Part shown: positions 18,071 to 28,250 of the stretch, piece after piece
How positions within the stretch are numbered: the first letter of the stretch is position 1
Layout: every line of letters begins with the position of its first letter
DNA from: Vibrio ordalii ATCC 33509
Lineage (GTDB): Bacteria; Pseudomonadota; Gammaproteobacteria; Enterobacterales; Vibrionaceae
Length of the DNA: 64,000 nucleotides
Assembly: GCA_000257205.1 (NCBI GenBank)
Contig: AEZC01000234.1
Span: 1-64,000, forward strand
Direction: 5' to 3'
Position numbers and translations under genes: made by a program
Notes under the pieces: generated by a model
Told to the model about the DNA's origin: nothing
Databases searched by the model: none
What the model saw: only the letters and a program-made list of their open reading frames with translations

Positions 18071-19288
18071 ATGCCAACGTATCGTTATCAGGGTCGAAAT
18101 TTAGATGGTAGCAAAACCTCCGGGCAGGTTGATGCGCCGACGGAAGAGCTCGCGGCAGAAGCGTTATTTAACAAGGGCGTTATTCCGACCTTAATTTCGT
18201 CAGACCAAGGAGCTGATTTCTCGATTGATTGGAAATCGCTGTTTACCCCAACGGTGCCACTTGAGGTGCTGGTAATCTTCTGTCGTCAGCTTTACAGCTT
18301 GACCAAAGCGGGTGTGCCACTGCTGCGTTCGATGAAAGGACTTATCCAAAATTGTGCTAATAAACAGCTTAAAGAAGCATTGGAAGCGGTCAGTAATGAG
18401 CTAACCAACGGGCGCAGTTTATCGAGCTCAATGCAGATGTACCCTAAAGTCTTTAGCCCGTTGTTTGTGTCGATGATCCACGTCGGTGAGAACACCGGGC
18501 GGCTTGATGAAGCCTTACTGCAATTGTCTCATTACTACGAGCAAGAAGTCGAAACTCGTAAACGGATCAAAACGGCGATGCGTTATCCGAGCTTTGTCAT
18601 CAGTTTTATTTTAGTGGCAATGTTTGTACTTAACGTCAAAGTGATCCCACAATTTACTAGTATGTTTAGCCGCTTCGGTGTTGATTTACCGCTGCCAACT
18701 CGCATTTTAATGGGTATGTCAGATTTCTTTGTCAACTACTGGCCAGTGATGATAGCAATATTGGTCGGCGGTTTGTTTGCTTTCAGAGCTTGGTTTAGCA
18801 CAGCCGCAGGGCGTCAAAAATGGGATAAGTTTCGCTTACGCATGCCGATTGTCGGCGGCATAGTGAACCGAGCGCAATTGGCGCGTTTTTCTCGAACATT
18901 TGCCTTGATGCTGAAAGCGGGGGTGCCGTTAAACCAATCGATAGCATTATCTGCCGAAGCGTTGGATAACAAATTTCTAGAATCGCGCCTGTTAGAAATG
19001 AAAGCGGCCATTGAAGCGGGAACAAGCGTATCCACCACCGCGGTAAACGCCAATATTTTTACGCCATTAGTTATTCAGATGATTTCGGTGGGTGAAGAGA
19101 CAGGGTGCATTGATGAGTTGCTACTTGAAGTCGCGGACTTCTATGATAGAGAGGTGGATTACGATCTCAAAACCCTCACCGCGCGCATAGAGCCGATTTT
19201 ATTGGTGATTGTCGCTGCGATGGTGTTGGTGCTTGCACTTGGCATCTTTTTGCCAATGTGGGGAATGCTCGACGCGATCAAAGGATAA
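18071..19288 (+). CDS. mshG: MSHA inner-membrane platform protein MshG (PilC/GspF family)
   Basis: MshG is the polytopic platform protein that couples the MshE motor to pilin insertion. The 405-residue length is normal. It has two repeated cytoplasmic GspF domains (~65-190 and ~268-390), each ending in membrane helices near 170-195, 215-240 and 375-400. VFCRQLYSLTKAGVPLL and ARFSRTFALMLKAGVPL are the paired motifs. It starts 12 bp after mshE. Confidence 0.95.
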   Translation: MPTYRYQGRNLDGSKTSGQVDAPTEELAAEALFNKGVIPTLISSDQGADFSIDWKSLFTPTVPLEVLVIFCRQLYSLTKAGVPLLRSMKGLIQNCANKQLKEALEAVSNELTNGRSLSSSMQMYPKVFSPLFVSMIHVGENTGRLDEALLQLSHYYEQEVETRKRIKTAMRYPSFVISFILVAMFVLNVKVIPQFTSMFSRFGVDLPLPTRILMGMSDFFVNYWPVMIAILVGGLFAFRAWFSTAAGRQKWDKFRLRMPIVGGIVNRAQLARFSRTFALMLKAGVPLNQSIALSAEALDNKFLESRLLEMKAAIEAGTSVSTTAVNANIFTPLVIQMISVGEETGCIDELLLEVADFYDREVDYDLKTLTARIEPILLVIVAAMVLVLALGIFLPMWGMLDAIKG

Positions 19289-19306
19289 AAGGATAAAGGT
19301 TGTCAG

Positions 19307-19768
19307 ATGAAAACGGCGATAGAGCGTTCTCAGTTCGCAATTTGGGGGTTGATTGTCTTTGTTCTTTTGATGGCTTTGCTATCAGCATGGAAGTCGATAG
19401 AAAAAGAATCCAATCAAACCGCATTAGCGATGGCGAGCAGTAAAATCGTAGAAAGTGCCAATTTTTATAAGCAAGATTGGTTATTAAAGGGGCGGCCCTC
19501 AACTTTAATCGCGAATGGTCGATTACTCAATATGAGTGCAACAGGCTGGGTATTACCATTGGCTGCGAATGAATCAAGTATAAATTGTCGTTATTGGTTA
19601 AGCCTGCTATACCCAGATGAACAACTGCTTGAGAGCAAAGTGATTTCAATTGAATCGGCCCATCAAGCGAACCTGTATCAATGTCGCTATGTTTACAGCC
19701 AAAAACAGGTGATAACCATTGAGCTTTTAAGGGATAAGTTTACAGTAAGCGTCGATTTTTCAGCATGA
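19307..19768 (+). CDS. mshF: MSHA biogenesis protein MshF
   Basis: MshF is a 153-residue bitopic protein with one N-terminal membrane segment (~11-29, IWGLIVFVLLMALLSAW) and a periplasmic remainder with two cysteines. Its biochemical role is not established; it is named from its position between mshG and mshB. It has no prepilin cleavage motif and is not a pilin. It is the last gene before the promoter upstream of mshB. Confidence 0.85.
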   Translation: MKTAIERSQFAIWGLIVFVLLMALLSAWKSIEKESNQTALAMASSKIVESANFYKQDWLLKGRPSTLIANGRLLNMSATGWVLPLAANESSINCRYWLSLLYPDEQLLESKVISIESAHQANLYQCRYVYSQKQVITIELLRDKFTVSVDFSA

Positions 19769-19796
19769 GTTTTCGACATAAGCAGTGAAATGGGCA

Positions 19797-19832
19797 CTCG
19801 CTCGTAGCGATGCGAGAACAAATGCGTATAAT
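19797..19832 (+). promoter_or_regulatory. Candidate promoter and inverted repeat upstream of mshB
   Basis: A perfect TATAAT (19827-19832) lies 31 bp before the mshB ATG, with no good -35 element. Just upstream are nested inverted repeats (CTCGC ... GCGAG around TCGCT-CGT-AGCGA, about 19797-19816) where a regulator could compensate for the weak -35. The literature I recall describes a second msh promoter, ahead of the structural genes, in this position. Confidence 0.5.
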
Positions 19833-19862
19833 ACACGGTAATAACAAAGAGATAGGTAGAGC

Positions 19863-20438
19863 ATGGATAACAAACAAACGGGCTTTTCCTTAGTTGAATT
19901 AGTCGTAGTGATTGTGGTTGTCGGCTTATTAGCCGTTGCAGCGCTACCCCGCTTTCTAGATGTCACCGATGAAGCGAAAAAAGCCAGCATCGAAGGGGTT
20001 GCCGGTGGTTTTGCTACAGGTGTTCTATCGGCGCGTGCTCAGTGGGAAGCTCAGGCAAGAACCTCTGTGACTTTGGGCTCGGAAAAACAAAACACCGTCA
20101 ACTATGATGGTGTCAATTTCTGGCTGACTCGCTCTACAGCTAGCAGTGGCGCCGCGACCGGTTTTAGGGACGGTTATCCGTTGGCGCTCAATACCGATAA
20201 TACCAGTTATCCAGCGGCGATTACGGATCAGTCATGTATTGATTTAATGGATAATTTGCTGCAAAATCCACCAAAAGTTGACACAGTCGCTAATGCAGCC
20301 AATAACGCTAATGTAAAATATTCAGCACAAGCCGATGACGGTCAAGCCACTTGTACTTATGTGCAAAAAGAGGGCGGAACCGCGCACCAGTTTGTGTATG
20401 AGATAAAAACGGGTCGTGTGACCGTCACTTTGCAGTAA
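19863..20438 (+). CDS. mshB: MSHA minor pilin MshB
   Basis: MshB is a type IV prepilin of 191 residues. The class III signal has leader MDNKQTG, cleavage after G7 and mature start FSLVELVVVIVVVG with the conserved Glu5. The globular part contains two cysteines (QSCIDL, ATCTYV), likely a disulfide. As a minor pilin it should help initiate or prime MSHA pili. It is 37 bp upstream of mshA. Confidence 0.92.
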   Translation: MDNKQTGFSLVELVVVIVVVGLLAVAALPRFLDVTDEAKKASIEGVAGGFATGVLSARAQWEAQARTSVTLGSEKQNTVNYDGVNFWLTRSTASSGAATGFRDGYPLALNTDNTSYPAAITDQSCIDLMDNLLQNPPKVDTVANAANNANVKYSAQADDGQATCTYVQKEGGTAHQFVYEIKTGRVTVTLQ

Positions 20439-20475
20439 GTCTGCGCATTGATTAAAACATAGAGAGAAAGTAACT

Positions 20476-20913
20476 ATGAAAAGACAAAACGGTTTCACCC
20501 TAATCGAACTTGTGGTTGTGATTGTGATTCTCGGCATTCTCGCCGTCACCGCCGCACCACGTTTTTTGAATTTTCAGGGAGATGCTCGTAAAGCTTCCTT
20601 GCAGGGTTTAAAAGGTGCAATTGATGGGGCCGCGGGTATTGTTTATGGTAAAGCAGCATTGGCAGGTCTGGAAAAATCGGCTTCGGGAGCTGTAGATAAT
20701 GTTCAGATTATTTATGGTTATCCCAAAGCTAGCAGTGATGGAATTGGTAATGCAGTAGTCGGTCTTAATTCAGACTGGAACGTAGCTACCAGTGGGGCCA
20801 CTTCAATTACATATGGTTTTAAATCAAACACAAGTACAACATGTGCTGTTACTTATAATCAAGCTACTAGCAGTGCGGTGTATTCTACAGCAGTGACTGA
20901 TACTGGCTGCTAA
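20476..20913 (+). CDS. mshA: MSHA major pilin MshA, short divergent allele
   Basis: MshA is the major subunit of the MSHA pilus, used for surface attachment, chitin and plankton colonisation, and phage binding. The prepilin is 145 residues: leader MKRQNG, cleavage after G6, mature [20 protein letters not shown] with Glu5. The two cysteines near the end (TTCAVTYN and TDTGC) mark the D-loop disulfide. The gene after codon ~60 is visibly richer in A+T than its neighbours and the product is shorter than the El Tor MshA I remember (about 170-180 residues). The conserved N-terminus with divergent globular domain fits antigenic variation or allele exchange. A hairpin directly after the stop may raise the mshA to downstream transcript ratio. 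Confidence 0.94.
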   Translation: MKRQNGFTLIELVVVIVILGILAVTAAPRFLNFQGDARKASLQGLKGAIDGAAGIVYGKAALAGLEKSASGAVDNVQIIYGYPKASSDGIGNAVVGLNSDWNVATSGATSITYGFKSNTSTTCAVTYNQATSSAVYSTAVTDTGC

Positions 20914-20917
20914 TACT

Positions 20918-20946
20918 AAAGGCCAGCGTTGCTGGCCTTTACTTTA
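20918..20946 (+). terminator. Hairpin terminator/attenuator between mshA and mshC
   Basis: A perfect stem AAAGGCCAGC / GCTGGCCTTT with a 3-base loop starts 5 bp after the mshA stop and is followed by ACTTTATCT. It is probably a partial terminator that favours pilin mRNA over the minor-pilin genes downstream. Confidence 0.8.
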
Positions 20947-21052
20947 TCTATAACGAGAGTTATTTCTCATCCACAAAAGTCAGTAAAACTTAAGCCCACT
21001 ACGGGAATTTCTTATATACTTTAAGCACTTGTTTTTTCGCTAGAGGTATAAA

Positions 21053-21550
21053 ATGCAGCAACATTTAGCAGCGCGGCGTGGTTTTACGTTGATCGAACTG
21101 GTCGTGGTGATTGTGCTGCTGGGCATTGTCGCTGTGTACGCTGCAAGCCGTTATACCGGCATCTCCTCCTTTTCAAGTGTGACCACACAAAGCGAAGTGT
21201 TGGCCTCACTGCGTTTGACCCAAAACCGCGCCATGCAGCGTACCGACCTCTGTAATCGCTGGTTGGTCAGCAATAATCAAGCGCAGCAAGTATCTCCTTC
21301 CGTTTCTGCTGGTGCTTGCACCACTTCACTGCTCAGCCCTGCAACCGACAGTAGTTTTGTTGACGCGGCGGCGAACGATATCACCCTAACGTTAACCAAT
21401 AACGATGGCAGCTATTTTTTAGATTTTGATAATTTAGGTCGCGCCGCGCAGTGCTTAACGGCAAATTGCACCGTTACATTAAATAATCTGCAATCGGGTG
21501 AATCTCGCCAAGTGTGCATCAATAGCGAGGGGTACATTTATGCGTGTTAA
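21053..21550 (+). CDS. mshC: MSHA minor pilin MshC
   Basis: MshC is a 165-residue type IV prepilin with leader MQQHLAARRG, mature [20 protein letters not shown] and Glu5. It is a GspH/FimT-like minor pilin with several cysteines in the C-terminal half. It starts 139 bp after mshA; the gap holds the mshA hairpin and a TATACT box near 21014. The stop lies 11 bp inside the mshD frame, so the two are translationally coupled. Confidence 0.9.
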   Translation: MQQHLAARRGFTLIELVVVIVLLGIVAVYAASRYTGISSFSSVTTQSEVLASLRLTQNRAMQRTDLCNRWLVSNNQAQQVSPSVSAGACTTSLLSPATDSSFVDAAANDITLTLTNNDGSYFLDFDNLGRAAQCLTANCTVTLNNLQSGESRQVCINSEGYIYAC

Positions 21551-22097
21551 CGCGCCGCGCGGGTTTACTCTCATTGAGATGATCATCGTTATCACGGTAA
21601 CGGCAATAGCCATGACAGGCATTACGGCAGCGCTTTATCCTCGCTCGCAGCAAAGCGCTGAACAGGTGCTAGCAGTAAAAGCCGCCGAGTTAGGTCGCGC
21701 GGTTATGGATGAAGTGATGGGCCGAGCCTTTGACCAAAACTCCGGCCATAATGGTGGATTGCCAGAGTGTTTACTTAGCGGAGCTGTAGAGGAAATGTGC
21801 ACTGCCCACGACGATCTGGGTAAAGATGGCGAAGCGAGCATTAACCAATACAACGATGTCGATGATTTTATCACGGCTCAGCCAAGGCCAATTGAAGATG
21901 TGCTCGGCACACTGTTAGATACGAGCAGTTATCGAGGTTTTACTGTGACGATTGCGGCGTTTTATGAGCAGGACAGTGGTGGGCAACTCAGCGGAGTGAA
22001 CGCTAATCAACGGACTCACTATAAGCGGGTTTCTGTGGTGATCATTGACCCGAAGGGGAATCGCTACCCATTTGCGGCGATTAAGGGCAATTTCTGA
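21540..22097 (+). CDS. mshD: MSHA minor pilin MshD
   Basis: MshD is a ~185-residue prepilin: leader MRVNAPRG, mature FTLIEMIIVITVTAIAMTG with Glu5. ATG 21540 is preceded by AGGGG and overlaps the mshC stop; a longer in-frame reading would put about 14 residues before the leader and is unlikely. One cysteine pair (PECLLSG, EEMCTA) lies in the globular part. The last base of its stop is the first base of the mshO ATG. Confidence 0.9.
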   Translation: MRVNAPRGFTLIEMIIVITVTAIAMTGITAALYPRSQQSAEQVLAVKAAELGRAVMDEVMGRAFDQNSGHNGGLPECLLSGAVEEMCTAHDDLGKDGEASINQYNDVDDFITAQPRPIEDVLGTLLDTSSYRGFTVTIAAFYEQDSGGQLSGVNANQRTHYKRVSVVIIDPKGNRYPFAAIKGNF

Positions 22098-22867
22098 TGC
22101 GTGGTTTTACCCTGATTGAAATGGTGATTACGATTATTCTGTTGTCGGTAGTCGGGTTATTTTTAGGCTCTGTGATCCGCCAAAGTATGGGTATTTATGT
22201 TGATACCACCGCCCGCGAAGCTTTGATCCAACAAGGGCGCTTTGTTACTGAGCGGCTGAGCCGAGAACTGCGTGAAGCGGTGCCAAACAGCGTGTTGGTG
22301 GAAAATGGTTGCATTGAGTTTTTGCCGATCACTGACAGCGCGATCTACAACGACCTGCCAACCGTGCAATCGCCTTCGGCTGCGGTGCGTTTATTGCCGA
22401 TCGACAAAAAAGTACTCAATGGCGATCGTCTGGTTGTGTTCCCAACCAACGCCGCTTCGCTACGCCAAGCGCCAAATGCAAGCGGACAAACAGCGCAAGT
22501 AAACGCAGATGTTGATTTTACGCCACCCAACGACGCGATCATGGTTGATGTTGAGTTGACACAACCAACAGGATTTGTAATTCAATCGCCAGCTAAGCGA
22601 GTCTATTTTTATCGCACGCCAGTGGCTTTTTGTTATCAGAACAGTCGTATTTATCGTTACGTGGATTACGCGCTTAATCGCAGTGCGCTCAGCCCTGAAC
22701 AGCTTGGCACTCCAGTATTGATGGCTGAAAACATTAGCCAAGCCAACTTTCACGTCACGCAGCCAGAGCTACAACGCAACGGCTTAGTGAAAATTGAACT
22801 GACATTTTCCGACCGCGGCGAGGAGGTAAAGTTTGACCATGACGCGCTTATCTACAACACGCCGTAA
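22097..22867 (+). CDS. mshO: MSHA minor pilin MshO
   Basis: MshO is a 256-residue prepilin of the PilW/GspJ type with a very short leader (MRG), mature FTLIEMVITIILLSVVGLFL and Glu5. The larger globular domain is typical of tip-complex minor pilins. It overlaps mshD by one base (TGATG) and mshP by about 30 bp. Confidence 0.9.
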   Translation: MRGFTLIEMVITIILLSVVGLFLGSVIRQSMGIYVDTTAREALIQQGRFVTERLSRELREAVPNSVLVENGCIEFLPITDSAIYNDLPTVQSPSAAVRLLPIDKKVLNGDRLVVFPTNAASLRQAPNASGQTAQVNADVDFTPPNDAIMVDVELTQPTGFVIQSPAKRVYFYRTPVAFCYQNSRIYRYVDYALNRSALSPEQLGTPVLMAENISQANFHVTQPELQRNGLVKIELTFSDRGEEVKFDHDALIYNTP

Positions 22868-23261
22868 ACAGCAAGGCAGCGGCTTAGTGTTGGTCATCTT
22901 TATCATTGTGGTGGTCGGCTTTGTTGCATCGGTCGCGAACCGTAATCAACAGCGCAATAGCCAGCAATTGGTTTCGATGGTGTTAGGGACAAGGGCTGAA
23001 ATGGCGGCGCGATCGGCGATCAACGTTGAACTGAGTCGTTTTTATCAAACGACAACCGACGGGAGTTGCCATACTAATTCAGTACAATCACTCACTTTTG
23101 AAGGTGAAGGGTTAGCGCAATGTAGCGCACAGGTTGAATGTAACTCAGTGGGTGATATGGATGATGGTCGCACTGTTTATGAACTGACTTCAACCGGGCG
23201 TTGTCAGGCTGGCGATTGGACGTTGCAGCGAGTCATCGAAGTGGGGGTGAAAAGTGAATAG
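22839..23261 (+). CDS. mshP: MSHA biogenesis protein MshP (PilX-like)
   Basis: MshP is a ~140-residue protein with an N-terminal hydrophobic segment after RRKQQGSG, LVLVIFIIVVVGFVASVA, resembling the PilX/GspK class of minor pilins without the usual Glu5. Cysteines at CHTN, QCSAQVEC and RCQAG suggest disulfides. An AGGAGG site is 12 bases before ATG 22839 and six before in-frame TTG 22833, so either may be the start. It overlaps mshQ by 8 bp. Confidence 0.85.
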   Translation: MTRLSTTRRKQQGSGLVLVIFIIVVVGFVASVANRNQQRNSQQLVSMVLGTRAEMAARSAINVELSRFYQTTTDGSCHTNSVQSLTFEGEGLAQCSAQVECNSVGDMDDGRTVYELTSTGRCQAGDWTLQRVIEVGVKSE

Positions 23262-26200
23262 ATCGTTAGTTAAAACGCTCGTGGGGTGTTTGGTACTGCT
23301 GCCTGCTTGCGCTTGGTCGTTTCAGAATATCGATAAAACCATTTATTTCCAGAGCGTAGCTCAAGGGCATGGTAGTTGTAGCTTTGCACCAAATCCTCAG
23401 TTTATTCAAAACGATAGTGCAAGAATTAGCGGGACGAATGATTCGATTGTCGATTTCTGTTCCATCAATTCCACGTCAGAACGTATCAATGCACGCTGTG
23501 ATAATAATCTTTGTCAGGTTTCTGGTAATACCGTCCCCTCACTGACACTTAGCGGTATTAATCAATTCAAACCTTCCTCGAATACGAGTACGCAAATTAA
23601 CGGATGTCAGAGCGGGCAGAGTTTACAAGTCACGCAATCCAATCATGGGCGTATCGAGTTATATCAGGCCTGTACTTTAACTTTTAGCAATCAGACCGAA
23701 TATAAAGTGAAATCACTCACTGCGGGAGGTGGAGCTACGGTTGTTCTTCCTTCGGCGGATTATTGGATTGAGTCTCTAGAATTAAACCAAGGTAGTCAGA
23801 TAATTGTTGATGGCGACGTACGTCTTTTTATCCAAAATAGTTCCGACTGGACTGGTGCTCAGATTAATGTGTCTGGTTCAGGAAGCTTGACGATTGTTGG
23901 TTATAACAACATAACGCTGAATGAAGCAAATCAAGTGAATGCCTATCTTTATGTCGGTGGCACCTTGACGCTCCATAAAACATCGATAGTCAATGGCCGT
24001 ACGACAATCCGCCGATTAATGATGGAGGGGAATACTCAGATCAATCAAAATGAGCAGCAAGGCTATGCTTGTTTTGAGGATGATTTTAACCGCTCCTCGC
24101 TTGGCCAGAACTGGACCCCTTATACCAGTACTGGTAGCTTTACGCCGAGTTTGATCAGTAATCGCTTACGTTTAACTGAGGATCGAAATAACCAAGCAAC
24201 CGCAGTGACTTACCAACGAATTTTCCCAGCGGCTGGCAACTTAGTTACTGTTGAGTTTGATTACTATGCGTGGGCTAATTTAACCGGTGATGGTGCTGAT
24301 GGGGTGTCGGTTATTTTTTCGGATGCCGAGATTATCCCCAGAACAGGTGGTTTTGGCGGCTCTTTAGGGTATGCACCCACCATAAGTTCCAATCCAATTA
24401 AGCCGGGTTTTGCTGGAGGTTGGCTTGGGGTTGGTTTGGATGAATGGGGAAATTATTCCAACCCAACAGAGGGAAGAGTCGGAGGGCCTGGTTTTCGTCG
24501 CCAAGCCGTTGCTATTCGAGGCTCTGAAGCCGCAAGTTACCGCTATCTAGTAGGAACTGCCGCTAATTTGAACCCCAAGATGGATGTACGTCGTACTTGT
24601 CAATGGTGGGGCTGTTCTTTCCCGGGGCCAGGTCCTGGGCATCGCTATTTCATCACCATCGATTCACGAAATAATAACGCGGTTTATGTTCGTGTGGATC
24701 GTCTGGTGAATGGCAATATGCAGACAGTTATCGATTGGTTTAATGTGTTATCGAATCCTAATCAAGGTGCGACACCCGAAGAGTTCTTACTTTCTCTTGC
24801 AGGCTCAACGGGTGGATCAGTTAATAACCATGAGATTGAAAACTTTAAGGTTTGTGCCTTGAAGTCTCGTGACGTCGGGGAGCAGGTTGATCATTTTCGT
24901 TTTACTTTACCATCGTCAGATGGGCTAACTTGTAACGCCGCTGATGTACAAATACAAGCTTGTGCAAATAGCAGTTGTAGTGAGCTTTACCTGCAGCCGG
25001 TCACCGCGACTTTACTACCGAATTCATTACCTTCTGCGAGCGGTGGATGGCAAGGTGGCTCCCAAGTTAATATGACGAATGGTATTGCCAACCTGAAGCT
25101 TCGTAAAAATAGCGCAGGAAATGTAACTGTGGGGCTTCAGAGCTCAGTACCTAGTGCGAAACCTTTTTCGACCAATCTTTGTCGATATGGTAGTGGTGGA
25201 TATTCTGCCCAAAATTGTACACTCAATTTCGTTGACAGTGGTTTTATTTTGGATGTACCCAATTCCTACGCCAATCAATCGGTAACTGGGACCATTAAAG
25301 CGGTACGAAAAGATAACGCTTCACAACTGTGTTTGCCTAGTTTTCAAAATGTACAAAAACCCGTTTCCTTTTGGAGTGATTACTTGAGCCCTAATGGGGG
25401 GCAAGGTTTTAGCGCTTTATCGGTTGGTGTGAATAGTGTGGCGGTAGGGCAGTCATCCAATACTGCGACGCCAGTGGTGCTCAATTTCAACCAAAACGGT
25501 GAGGCGAGCATTAACGTCTCCTATCGTGAGGCTGGTCGCCTTGCTTTGAATGCTCGTTTAACGGGAAGTGGTGATGAGCAGGATTTGCTTTTAGAAGGGC
25601 AAGGCATTTTTACCCGAGTTCCTCGTGCTTTAGTGCTTAGCGCCAATCACTCTTATAACTTAGCTCATCCAGATGGAAACTGCTCTGCTGCTGACTTAAG
25701 CTGTTTGGTTTTTGCAAGGGCTGGGGAAGGATTTAATCTTAATATCAAAGCGGTGGCGGCGGCACCGATTGAGGATAATGACTTCACTAATAATTTAGGA
25801 GTGACAAATTATCAACAAGCAAACATTGAGCTTAAACATACTCTAATCGCACCAGCGACAGGCGTGCCCGGTGCTCTCGGCGAAGTTGAATATGATCACC
25901 AATTAGGTAGCTCGACGACTGTACAACAAAGAGTGAGTGAGGTTGGGGTGTTTGATTTCTCGCTGAACGCGCCAACGACCTATCTTGGACTCGATTTAGC
26001 GAGTGAGAATCTGCCGATTGCCGTTGCCTCAACGGGCCAGATAGGTCGTTTTATCCCAGCCTATTTTTCTCCTTCTTCGGTGGTGACCAGCTTACAGGCT
26101 GAGTGTGAGGTGACTTCTCCTAATGAGGAGTCGTTCAGTTATTTAGGGCAACCATTTGGATATAAAGACAATCCGGGTATTTACTTACACCCAAGATCTG

Positions 26201-26985
26201 CGTCAGGCAGTGAAACGGTCAATTATTTCGACAGTGCTTGGTGGCGTTATGATCGGCAGTGGGATAATCGAAACTATAACGATACTGTGAATAGTTTACC
26301 AATCAGCTTTGATAGCGATTTGACGAGTGTGAACCGAGTCAATGGCGTTGATTCTCGCATTGAACTCTCTGGGGAGACATTGATCTACCAAAAGCCACCA
26401 CAACCAATAGAGCCTTTTAACAGCAAGTTAGATCTTACCCTCTTGGCATCCGATCTTACAGATCTTGATGGGGTTTGCTACCGCGAAACGGCCAGCAGTC
26501 CTTGCCTAGGCTATACGATTACAGATATTGATGATGAGATGAAACTGCGCTGGGGTAAGCTGGTAATCCACGACACTTATGGCCCAGAAACCAGCGCCTT
26601 GAGCCAGCTAATCACGAGCGAATATTTCACTTCAAACGGGTTTGTTACCAATAACTTTGATCGTTGTACGTTATTACCTGCACTGGCGAATTTTACACTT
26701 ACACCGACCGATTTGACTCTTGGATCTGCTGGTGCTCCTGAAGTCGATTCTACTTTAGTCAGTCAAACGCTAGCTTCAGGTGTAGCGAATATCAACTTCA
26801 CGGCTCCGGGGGCTGGTCATCAAGGATTTATTGATACTTTGCTTGATCTCAATGCTCATGGGTTGCCTTGGTTGCGTCCCTACAATGATCAAAATGGTGC
26901 TTTTGAAAATGAAGTCTCAGGCCGAGTACAATTTGGATTGTACCGAGGCAGCGACCGGGTAATCTGGTGGCGTGAAAAAAATTAA
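23254..26985 (+). CDS. mshQ: MSHA protein MshQ, large secreted modular protein with lectin-like and DUF6701 regions
   Basis: MshQ is a 1243-residue exported protein encoded last in the pilin part of the MSHA locus. A signal peptide (LVGCLVLLPACAWSF) is followed by a cysteine-containing N-terminal region (~25-270) with a beta-helix-like character. A lectin/concanavalin-like jelly-roll follows (~275-540, opening DDFNRSSLGQNW and with GDGADGVSVIF and GGWLGVGLDEWGN). The long C-terminal part (~560-1240) resembles the MshQ DUF6701 region. Many paired cysteines suggest disulfides outside the cytoplasm. GTG 23254 overlaps the mshP stop. Its function is not established; coupling to minor pilins and the lectin fold suggest a tip or surface adhesin. 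Confidence 0.88.
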   Translation: MNRSLVKTLVGCLVLLPACAWSFQNIDKTIYFQSVAQGHGSCSFAPNPQFIQNDSARISGTNDSIVDFCSINSTSERINARCDNNLCQVSGNTVPSLTLSGINQFKPSSNTSTQINGCQSGQSLQVTQSNHGRIELYQACTLTFSNQTEYKVKSLTAGGGATVVLPSADYWIESLELNQGSQIIVDGDVRLFIQNSSDWTGAQINVSGSGSLTIVGYNNITLNEANQVNAYLYVGGTLTLHKTSIVNGRTTIRRLMMEGNTQINQNEQQGYACFEDDFNRSSLGQNWTPYTSTGSFTPSLISNRLRLTEDRNNQATAVTYQRIFPAAGNLVTVEFDYYAWANLTGDGADGVSVIFSDAEIIPRTGGFGGSLGYAPTISSNPIKPGFAGGWLGVGLDEWGNYSNPTEGRVGGPGFRRQAVAIRGSEAASYRYLVGTAANLNPKMDVRRTCQWWGCSFPGPGPGHRYFITIDSRNNNAVYVRVDRLVNGNMQTVIDWFNVLSNPNQGATPEEFLLSLAGSTGGSVNNHEIENFKVCALKSRDVGEQVDHFRFTLPSSDGLTCNAADVQIQACANSSCSELYLQPVTATLLPNSLPSASGGWQGGSQVNMTNGIANLKLRKNSAGNVTVGLQSSVPSAKPFSTNLCRYGSGGYSAQNCTLNFVDSGFILDVPNSYANQSVTGTIKAVRKDNASQLCLPSFQNVQKPVSFWSDYLSPNGGQGFSALSVGVNSVAVGQSSNTATPVVLNFNQNGEASINVSYREAGRLALNARLTGSGDEQDLLLEGQGIFTRVPRALVLSANHSYNLAHPDGNCSAADLSCLVFARAGEGFNLNIKAVAAAPIEDNDFTNNLGVTNYQQANIELKHTLIAPATGVPGALGEVEYDHQLGSSTTVQQRVSEVGVFDFSLNAPTTYLGLDLASENLPIAVASTGQIGRFIPAYFSPSSVVTSLQAECEVTSPNEESFSYLGQPFGYKDNPGIYLHPRSASGSETVNYFDSAWWRYDRQWDNRNYNDTVNSLPISFDSDLTSVNRVNGVDSRIELSGETLIYQKPPQPIEPFNSKLDLTLLASDLTDLDGVCYRETASSPCLGYTITDIDDEMKLRWGKLVIHDTYGPETSALSQLITSEYFTSNGFVTNNFDRCTLLPALANFTLTPTDLTLGSAGAPEVDSTLVSQTLASGVANINFTAPGAGHQGFIDTLLDLNAHGLPWLRPYNDQNGAFENEVSGRVQFGLYRGSDRVIWWREKN

Positions 26986-27089
26986 CCGGATAATTCACAC
27001 AAATTCATGGAGATTTTTCTACCTAAGTTAGGAATCTGTTAGAAATTGCGTGTTTCAGTCCATGTTTATGCGTCAACGCCTTGCTGTGA

Positions 27090-28199
<1,110 letters not shown>

Positions 28200-28205
28200 T
28201 GGCTT

Positions 28206-28226
28206 TGGGAGCCGTAAAGCTCCCAT
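28206..28226 (+). terminator. Intercistronic hairpin between mreB and mreC
   Basis: A perfect stem TGGGAGC / GCTCCCA with a 6-base loop lies just after mreB without a long T run. It probably gives partial termination or mRNA protection, keeping MreB above MreC and MreD. Confidence 0.6.
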
Positions 28227-28250
28227 TATGACATCTAGGATTTTTATAGA

